The translations under genes and the position numbers were made by a program. Shown here piece by piece: positions 55,601 to 64,000 of a stretch of 64,000 nt of DNA (position 1 is its first letter; every line of letters begins with the position of its first letter). The stretch comes from Paragordius varius (taxonomy: Eukaryota > Nematomorpha), in contig OZ176050.1 of assembly GCA_964247055.1 (NCBI GenBank), forward strand, positions 14,322,001 through 14,386,000. The letters run 5' to 3'. The notes under the pieces are model-generated. The model did not search any database. It saw only the letters and a list, made by a program, of their open reading frames with translations, and was not told the DNA's origin.

Positions 55601-58600
55601 ATTCATCAAAAAAGTATAAAAATAATTACCATAAAGCTCTTGTATTTTTTTCATTCTTTACCAAATATATACACATTTTACGGGAAAAAAATAATTTTTT
55701 GATAAAAGAAAGGATACATGACTTTAAATTTATTTTTATTGTATCGGGCTGCAAAAATACTCTATATGGCGCTTAATAGTTTTAAGTTAGTTTGTTTAAC
55801 AGCAAACATATAAATTTTTACATCGTAATTTCATGTTTGTAAATCCATGCTTTAAGTATCAAGCATTTTGATATTCCGCATTCATTTTTTGTGATATACA
55901 CGAAGAAAACATGAAAATTTTGTTAACAAAAGGCAAAATATAATTTTTATAAATGTATAAATAAATATTGTATTGTTTTAGCACTTGACCGAAATCCTAA
56001 ATATTAAATTTTCTTATATTTCTTAACCAAAAACCAAAACCACCATCTTTTGTCATCAATGTATAAGTTTTTATGTGTGTCGCGTTTTTTTCCATCTTTA
56101 CAAAAGAAAGAGATGACATAACTTGTAAATAAATTGTTGTATTAAGTAATTCTAAACATTCTTAAGCACTTGAGTAAACATTGTTTTCAGTTTTTTTTGA
56201 AATATATAAAAAAAGCAATTTAATAAAATAAAAAAATATATTATTTTTACAAATAAATATTTATTTTTATTTTACGTAAGATGAATAATTCTAAAAGACA
56301 ATATTGATTTTATGGTATATGTAAAAAAAATTTTAAACTTGATTTCAATATAATTGTGATTATTTATTATAAAAATGTTAACGAAATTTTCAAAAAAATA
56401 TTAAAAGGAGGAGAAATGATTTTTTTATGTTTTTTAATTCTAAATTATTTTTTGAAAACCAACCAAAAACCAAAAAAACTAGGTTAAGGTTATTTTCATT
56501 CCTATATATATATAAGCGATTCAATTTCTGCAAAATTTTCTCTATATATATAAAAATTATGTTAGATTCCTTTCAAACAAAGAAACTTTAGGGATATATA
56601 AAAAAATCGAAATTTTAAGTTCCGCATTCTAATTATCCCTATTTTTAATTTTTTAATTTTTTGAAAATTAAAGCAAAAAAAAATGTTTTTTTTGAAGATG
56701 AGTTGTAGAATTATATACGGAATATCTACTAATAGAGGAAAAAATACGATTCCTATTACATTCTTTGTTTAGAAACTTATAAATACCTGTTATAAATAAC
56801 GCTAATTATATATATATATATATATTATTTAATGTAGTATTATTGTATATCTCAAATTCCAACTTTTTCTACGTTTATTAAATAAATTAGGATTATAATT
56901 ATATATGCTCTCAAATATGCTTAAAACTTTTACTTTTTTTGCCTATAAATAAATATCTTTGTTCAACTTGTAATTATTATTTTACTTTTTTTAATGTTGA
57001 AATTTAAAAAACGTTAGAATAAATATATGACTAAAGAAATAAATGCGGATATAAAAATATGTTTTGTTGGATATGACAAATTATATAAAAGAAAAACAGG
57101 TGTTTTGTTGGATTTAGTCTAAGGTATCATCAAAATTTTGTTGTTTAAAACCTTGAAATGTATATTCGGAAATCTTTAATATATTATATATATAATAAAA
57201 ATTTTAAGCTTTCTAAGTTACTTTTAATCTATTAATGATAAATATTTTCAACATTGTTTAAAGCTTAAAATCTAAACTTTCTATGTTTCATAGTCAAATA
57301 TCCTAGACGTTTAAGGAAGTATTTCATTGTCAAAGTTAATATTATTTATGTCTTATTTGTTAAAAAAGAATGTTATATCATCCATATTTTAGGGGATTTA
57401 TATTTACAGAAATGGAATGTTAGAATAGAGGTTAATATGTTTATAGATATATATGTAATAAAAAGTAGGTAAAATATGGAAAACAAAAACAATTGCAAGA
57501 TTGCGACATTTGTCACCAAAGATCGGAAGATATACAGATTAGCCATTTAAACTTTTCTTTTATGTGATATATTTACAGTAGCATATGGTATAAAACAATA
57601 TTAGTCCTTAAAAAAATAAAAAAATGTTTTTTCAAAAAAAGTAAAAACAAGGGGATAATATGGATATGTGTATATACAACTAGACTTGTTTTTTTTTTGA
57701 AAAAAAAACCATTTTTTTATTCTTTTTTATGGACTAATAATGTTTTATGCCATACGCTACTGTATATTTAATTGCGTAAGTCAGAAGTGGTCAATTATAT
57801 TACTAAGGTTAAAGATTAATATCTAATGAATGGTTTAAAAAAAAATTTTTTTATAAAATCATGATTAGATTTAAGTTGTAAGATTTAAATTATATACATA
57901 TAATTTAATTTAAAGAATAGATTAAGGGGCATAAACTTCAAAACGGTTTCACACCATATTTTTGATGCAGTAAAAATTGAAATTTAACAACGGACAAACT
58001 GTAAAAATATAAAGACAATTTTTTTTTCTCAAAAAACTACCATACTTTTTTAAACCTTAATTCATTTCAATAAAACTCATTGTTTTAAATGGCAAACTAT
58101 AAAAAAGAGATATATATTACTAACACAATCATTTCTATATTTTACAATTGTAACTAAATAGCTTATATGAGAAAAAATAAGGTTTTAAAAAGTATGGTTG
58201 TCTTTTAGATAAAAATACAGACTTTTTTATCAAAAAACTACCATACTTTTTTAAACCTTACTTTATCCTTTAGAAAACATTTTATTGATTGCGTTTTACA
58301 TCTATTATAATTATACGTTGAAACAATGAGTTATGTTTAAAAAAATATAATGGGGTTGGTTGTCTTTTAGAAAAAATTATTGTCTTTATATTTTCACGTT
58401 TCGTCCATAGTATAATTTTAATTTTTACTGTATCAGTTTGAATAAACGTAATATTTCAGGGTTTAGTGTTCGCAATAACATTATCGAATGTCCGTTTTTA
58501 TATTTTGTGTTTTTTTAATATACCATGTATTTTTGGCTATTCTTTTATTTTTAATTTGTAATGATGAAACATTAGTATATATTTTACAAATCAAGGTGCA

Positions 58601-59388
58601 TATCAAACCGTTTTGTCCTTAACTGTTTTATTTTCTTCAAAAAAAATATGGACTTGAAGTTAAAAAAATATCTAGAAAATGAAGGTCTTGTCAAACTTTG
58701 GTTTTAATCCTTGACAAAGGCATAGCTAAAGAAGGGGTAAAGGGGGGTTAATTTAAGCCCGATTTTAAAAAAGTTTTGATTTTATTTCAAAAAAATAGGT
58801 GTTTAAAAGTTATTCTTATTATTATTTTAAATAATACGTAAAAAATCACCCATTTATAAGTGGTCATGACGGTTGGGTTTAAATCTGATTAATTTTAAAG
58901 TCGCGTAGAGGGGGTGCCAGAAATCCGAACTATGCCTCTTATCCTTAATTTACAGTTATGTATCCTTTATTTTATCAAAAATTTATTTTTTCACGTTAAA
59001 TGGGTATAAATATTTGGTAAAGAATGGAAAAAAACAAGAGCTCTATGGGTATAAACAATATCATATATTCATCAAAAAAGCATAAGAATTACCATATAGC
59101 TCTTGTTTTTTCCATTCTTTACCAAATATTTAAACCCATTTAACAGGGAAAAAAATAAAATTTTGATAAAATAAAGGATACATGACTGTATATCGATCAA
59201 ATTATTTTTCAATTTTATAGAGATTATGTTATAAACGAAAAAAGATATATGCTATTAAATATGTATACATATTTACCATTATAAGCCATAGGATTAGTTA
59301 ACAAATCTAAGGCAGGTGGCGGGTGATTTTGAAAATGATGATTCATTGCGCTTGGATTAAAGTAGGGATGTCCTTTCACAAATGCCAT
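52641..59388 (-). CDS. otx: Otx homeobox transcription factor
   Basis: Nuclear K50 paired-class homeodomain protein; the family patterns the anterior nervous system and eyes. Three exons, 5' to 3': 59388-59277, 55107-54950 and 54407-52641, all in phase, giving 678 residues. The N-terminus [18 protein letters not shown] leads to [12 protein letters not shown] just before the homeodomain (45-104). That domain reads [36 protein letters not shown] and [14 protein letters not shown], with lysine at homeodomain position 50. An intron splits it between Q46 and V47, a site common in this class. The remaining 570 or so residues are rich in Asn, His, Gln and Ser, about twice the usual Otx length. I see no WSP motif or Otx tail repeats. 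Intron 1 (4.2 kb) holds several MITEs. The start is the only Met in frame before the conserved block. Confidence 0.96.
55488..55724. mobile_element. M6 hairpin MITE (about 237 bp)
   Basis: Starts CAGTCATGTACCCTTTATTT after TA; the right arm 'gataaaagaaaggatacatg' is inverted. Inner blocks 'aagagctctatgg' and 'ataaagctctt' also pair. Lies in Otx intron 1. Confidence 0.85.
55725..57575. other. Otx intron 1, unassigned part
   Basis: AT-rich intron DNA with a (TA)n run at 56806-56826. Possible Otx control region, but no element can be named from sequence alone. Confidence 0.4.
57576..57762. mobile_element. M5 hairpin MITE, second copy
   Basis: 'CAGTAGCATATGGTATAAAA' and 'ttttatgccatacgctactg' flanked by TA; clearly the same family as 44933-45102. 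Otx intron 1. Confidence 0.9.
57967..58430. mobile_element. M1 MITE complex
   Basis: Outer ends 'gcagtaaaaattgaaattta' and 'tataattttaatttttactg'. Internal repeats of the left arm (actaccatacttttttaaac at about 58028 and 58237) show that two copies are merged or nested. Otx intron 1. Confidence 0.7.
58953..59188. mobile_element. M6 hairpin MITE, second copy
   Basis: 'CAGTTATGTATCCTTTATTT' to 'aaataaaggatacatgactg', TA on both sides. The arms pair over nearly the full length, including 'caagagctctatgg'. It ends 88 bases from Otx exon 1. Confidence 0.9.
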
Positions 59389-59536
59389 TTATTTCAAAAA
59401 TTTTCTTTTTTGGAAATAAAGTCGGTTTTTGATTTTTCAAAGGAGTTTTTCAATTTAGACTTTGGATGTTCTGTGTAAGAAACCTAAGATATGAATTTTA
59501 TAATTATTTAAAATTATTTTCAATAGTTAAATATAA

Positions 59537-59805
59537 AGTAAAAATTGAAATTATACGGACAAAACGTAAAAATATAAAGACAAATATTTTTATCTAAAAG
59601 ACAACACAACCCATGCTTTTTCTTAAATTAAAATTCAACTAATTGTTTTATAAACTACAAAGTATAAAATGGAGATGAAAATTGCGAACAAATTTCAGTA
59701 TATATTGATTTTTAGATCAATTAAGGTTAACAAGGTATAGTCTTTTACAGAAAAAAAATTGCCTTTATATTTACACGTTTTGTCCATATAATTTCCATTT
59801 TTACC
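59537..59805. mobile_element. M1-family MITE
   Basis: 'agtaaaaattgaaattatac' and 'tatataatttccatttttac' arms, about 150 bases upstream of the Otx start codon. Confidence 0.8.
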
Positions 59806-59854
59806 GTATTTTTGCCAATAAAAGCTTTACTGAGACTGAAATCAGAGTTGAATA

Positions 59855-60146
59855 CAGTAAAATGGATATTATACGGACAAAACGTAAAATAATAAAGAAA
59901 AATATTTTTATCTAAAAGACTAGTCAACCATATTTTTTAAATCTTAATTTTTATTTACTTAAAACTCATTGTTTAGAATTGTAAATTATAAAATAGTGAG
60001 ACGTATATTGGTAACACAATTTTTACAATCGTTATTAAATGGTTAGATAAATTAGGGTTTAAAAAAGTTGGGGTTGTCTTTTAGAGAAAAAAAATTGTCT
60101 TTATATTTTTACATTTTGTCAGCCGGATAATTACCATTTTGATTGT
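59855..60146. mobile_element. M1-family MITE
   Basis: 'CAGTAAAATGGATATTATAC' and 'ggataattaccattttgattg' arms. Second M1 copy just upstream of Otx. Confidence 0.78.
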
Positions 60147-61955
60147 ATTACATAATTTGACATCTAAGTAAGCTATGCAAAAAAGAATTTGTCCAAAATG
60201 TTTTAATTAAAAATTAATTATGTCTTTACTATACTGACACTCTGAGGTCGCGCGATCTACAGATAAAAAATTTTTGTGAGATAGTTTTCTTAGTTTTAAC
60301 ATTATCTGTCAAAAAATTATCCAAAAATCTGACTAACTTACAATAATAATAATAATAATAATTAATGCATATTTATTTATATATTTTTATTTATATAAGT
60401 AGCAGTTCATTGATTTAAGATAAGAAGCTATAATATGCCATGGTAAAACAAGTGTTAATATTGTGTTAGTAGAAAATCTAATTAAAAATTTATTTCTCCG
60501 TATAATAATGGGGGTAATATGTAGATGAATTTACCCTAAAACTGACCATTTTGCTATTAAAATAAAAATAAAAACAGCAATACTAAATTTTTGGGTTATA
60601 CATAATTAACTGTACAAATAATGCAAATAAAGTTTACAAAATTGCTTAAATACAAAAGAGTCTGAAACCCTGTGTCCAAAATTCTTAAAACATTGTTTCG
60701 TTTTGTTTCAAAGCAAGTTAGTTTTGAAAGGGTAGTTTTGGAGAGTAAGCAAATATTAACCATCTTTACATAAAACAATCGGACAATGTTTAAAGAGTAA
60801 AGCATTGTTGTTAATCAATAAAATTTAAAATAAAAATTTAAATATAAAAAAAATTACTTGAATATTTTACAGACACTACACTTTAAATTCTCTGATAATC
60901 CTAAATTTGAGAAGGATGAAATGATAAGCGGATAGAGAGGGGGATTTAAGACTGGAATAATCAGTATATGAATAACAAGAAAGGTTAATTCGAATCTAAT
61001 CCGCGCGTGTCAGAATTTAAAAGCGACATTAAAAATGAATGTTTTTACTAATAAAAACTTGGTATTTTATTCGCACAATAAAGAATGGATTATCCGGTTT
61101 TAAAGGCTAAAACTTTACTTATGTGCCTTGTTTTAAAAATTCCAGTAAAAAATTAAGCTAGAAAATAATTTTTGTGGATTTTGAAAAGACTTTAATAAAC
61201 CAATAATAGGTAGCAAAAATAGGTGGTGAATTATAAAAATAAGCAAAATCGGGATAATAAATTCAGGTATTATCAATGAATCTGGAGAAAAAAAATACTC
61301 AATTAAATGACAATTTAATATAAATATGAATGTATATATATAAATGGTATACAAAGTTGCAATTTTATATTAAAGCATTTATAATACTAATAAACAACAA
61401 ATTGTATTATAGTGTTATATAAAAAGGTAATTTTATAATAAATTTAATATATATATAAAATCACTTAGAGAAGATGTATAAATATATATTTTAGTGTGCT
61501 GTTACTGCTTTTTTTTCGATATTGAAATTTGAAAAGAAAAGAACACATAGAAGAATGAATACGTATAAGACAAGTGGGGGAAATGTATAATCAAAAAAAT
61601 AAAAATAAGGAAATGCATTTTATGCCTCTAAAAATTGCAATTCATTTTATAAATACAAATAACAAATACAATGAGTCGAATCTTTTGAGAAAAAAAATTG
61701 ACTAAGAAAATTCCCTATTCCCATCTAACAATACAAATTATCGTTTTTTAAAAATGGGTTGTTTATATATCATTTTCGAATTAGGCAAAAACAATTTAAT
61801 GTACATATAAAATCCAATTTCAAGACTAAAAAAGCTCCAACATTGCACTTCTATATCGATTATTGCATCTAGTATAGTTATGATTGATAGATAGATAGGT
61901 CAGGGTTACAACTTTGTTGTACTTTATATTTTAAATAAAAGTGTCATATACTATG

Positions 61956-61959
<4 letters not shown>

Positions 61960-61990
<31 letters not shown>
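61960..61990. repeat. (TA)n microsatellite
   Basis: Uninterrupted AT/TA run in the Otx upstream region. Confidence 0.95.
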
Positions 61991-61996
<6 letters not shown>

Positions 61997-63725
61997 ATAA
62001 ATAATTGCACAAATATGGAATAGAACCCAATATATATAAAAACCACACTTTTGCAACATTGAAATTCGATAAAATTCCCCATTAGAAGCATTCTGAAACT
62101 TTAAGTTAAGTCGAGCGGAATAATCCGATTAACATTTTCTAAGCAAATAAATATTTTTAGGATTTAAGAAAAAAATATGTTTATTTTTCCGCCAATAAAT
62201 ATGTATATGTGTAAATTGTGCTTGTAGAATTTTTTCCTATTTTATAAATTGCATCTATACTCATATATATATCCTAAATATATTTATATTTTAAAAAATT
62301 TATTTTATAAAATATAATAAAGTTTATTTAAATTAAAATTTATTTTTAATAAAGAACTTATCCGCATATTCGATTCGACATCACAGGTAAAAAATTAGAA
62401 GTTAACTGTCAATCTTTTTTGATTGACGTGTGTATTTATTTTAAGCAATAAAAAAATAAAAAATTTGAAATTATGCATTATTTTTTAAAAAAATATAATT
62501 TAGTGCAGTTTTATATATATCTTGAATTAATTAAAAAAATTTTTAAAATAAATTATAAACCAAAAAAAAATATAAAAAATCTCATTGTTGCGATTTATAA
62601 TTTATAAAAGTTAATTTAACATAAAAAATATTTGATATATATTTATAAATATATATAAATAATCCGTCAAAAGAATTAAAATTGGTCAAAATATTGCCGC
62701 ACACCCACTTAATATATTTTGTGTTTTTGATGTCATAAGCCTCAATAAAAGTATAATTAATCACAAAATAAACTAAATTGCCGAAAATTTTCATATTTTT
62801 ACTTTTTGTTTGAAGTTATTATTACAAATAAAATTGTCAACAATCTATTAATTTTTAATTTTCTCATAGATAAAATGGCGCTGTTCTATATAATGCAAAT
62901 TGCAATATATGAAAAGGGGTGTCCCTATAAAATTAATTACCTGCCTTTAAAAAGCAAAAAATAAGGTAAATTTTGATTACATAATTATTTATATTGAAAA
63001 AATGACATATCAAGTTTATATATTATAAAATGTAGGTAGACTAAAGGGAATCTCAATCGATACAAAAAATGAATTTTTTTTACGTGTTGTTAACACGGTG
63101 AGACAATGTATCTACAAACCTCAATTATTAACAATTTTTTTTTTCATTAAATTTAAAGAATGATTAGATAATTGATGTTTAAAATTTTTGATATATTTTT
63201 TTTAGTTTTGAAATCAACGTTAAGAAAAAAATAGTTTTCTCACGATTTTTAATAAAGTTTTTAGAAACAGCATATATATAGATATTCTAAACCGCATCAC
63301 CTTGAAAAAAAACTAAGTATATTTACTTAATCCTATCAATTATTTTATTGGATACTTAAATTGTCTGGAGAAAATTTTAAAATTATCTTTATTAGTAAAT
63401 AAATTTGCCACAATACTTCTGGTATAGTATTGAAAAAGCTATTGATACAATATATATACATAATAGATTTAAATTTTATTAATTTTCATAAAAAAATTTA
63501 CACCTATATTTTATTATTAAACTTTATTTCAAGAAGACATATTGGGAAATGGTAGGCGTCAAAAATCTGTATAACACTTTTTTTTCAAGGGTTTTTTTAA
63601 ACTACCCCTTAAAAAATGTATCATAAGGACTAGGTTCATTTATAAACTTTTATAAATTATTTATTGTATATGAAAAATCTGACATATATATTTTATAATA
63701 TATTTCATTCTATATTAAGTGGTCA

Positions 63726-63729
<4 letters not shown>

Positions 63730-63763
<34 letters not shown>
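63730..63763. repeat. (TA)n microsatellite
   Basis: Uninterrupted TA run near the right edge of the window. Confidence 0.95.
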
Positions 63764-63766
<3 letters not shown>

Positions 63767-64000
63767 TAAAAAGTCTCATTGTCTGGATAGTATACTTAAC
63801 TTTCATCTTTCTTTTGACATTTAAAACCTTGAAAATTAAATAAAATAGTTTTTTTTTTCATTTTTTGTTAAAATCACATTTTCCCCAACAAAAAAAAACA
63901 GTTAAAATTTTATTTTCATAATATAATTTTTAAATAATATAATTGGAAAAAACAGAATTAATATTTTACACCAGAGAAGGATTAAACTATAGACTTATTA

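Larger units (their letters stand above)
60147..64000. other. Otx upstream DNA, gene-free
   Basis: AT-rich with (TA)n arrays at 61960-61990 and 63730-63763. Short open frames show no homology or splice context. It may hold Otx control elements. Confidence 0.45.

Noticed and set aside
60147-64000. Further genes upstream of Otx
   Set aside because: Short frames only, no splice context and no recognisable domain.
1-64000. tRNA or rRNA genes
   Set aside because: No cloverleaf with A/B boxes and no rRNA core sequence was recognised on reading.

Overview
This window is AT-rich animal nuclear DNA. It holds spliced genes with GT-AG introns and the standard genetic code, microsatellites, LINEs, mariner relics and many small inverted-repeat transposons. 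A DM-domain gene, an Otx homeobox gene, an EHBP1 gene and a p24/TMED gene point to a bilaterian invertebrate. The extreme AT content, asparagine-rich proteins and a 25-nt intron near a 5' end would fit a flatworm-like lineage, but the taxon is not settled. I rebuilt exon structures by hand from splice sites, reading phase and family homology.

Layout, left to right. (1) 361-5484, +: 3' part of a secreted M12B (ADAM/ADAMTS-type) metalloprotease that ends soon after its catalytic domain. (2) 5869-8085, -: complete five-exon TMED10-like p24 cargo receptor, convergent with (1). (3) 8.1-19.5 kb: gene-poor, with piggyBac-like MITEs, a nearly whole but broken RTE-like LINE (-), a tandem-repeat array that is the inverted partner of one at 2.1-3.7 kb, and a LINE 3' stub. 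(4) 19652-21661, +: three-exon DMRT-type transcription factor. (5) 22.7-26.4 kb: old, more GC-rich LINE relic; then nested piggyBac-like MITEs. (6) 29562-48152, +: a complete 19-exon EHBP1 orthologue (NT-C2, NPF motif, calponin-homology domain, C-terminal half of bMERB). Its introns are packed with MITEs and one mariner relic. (7) 49.0-50.0 kb: second mariner relic. (8) 50614-51750, +: single-exon orphan secreted, cysteine-free protein with many N-glycosylation sequons. (9) 52641-59388, -: three-exon Otx gene with a very long low-complexity tail. (10) 59.4-64 kb: Otx upstream DNA with two MITEs and microsatellites; no gene seen.

The most meaningful pattern is that EHBP1 and Otx lie next to each other, as EHBP1 and OTX1 do in the human genome. 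This suggests an ancient linkage that may be held together by Otx control elements inside the EHBP1 gene. The second strong pattern is that MITE ends sit within about 6-21 bases of splice acceptors at several introns.
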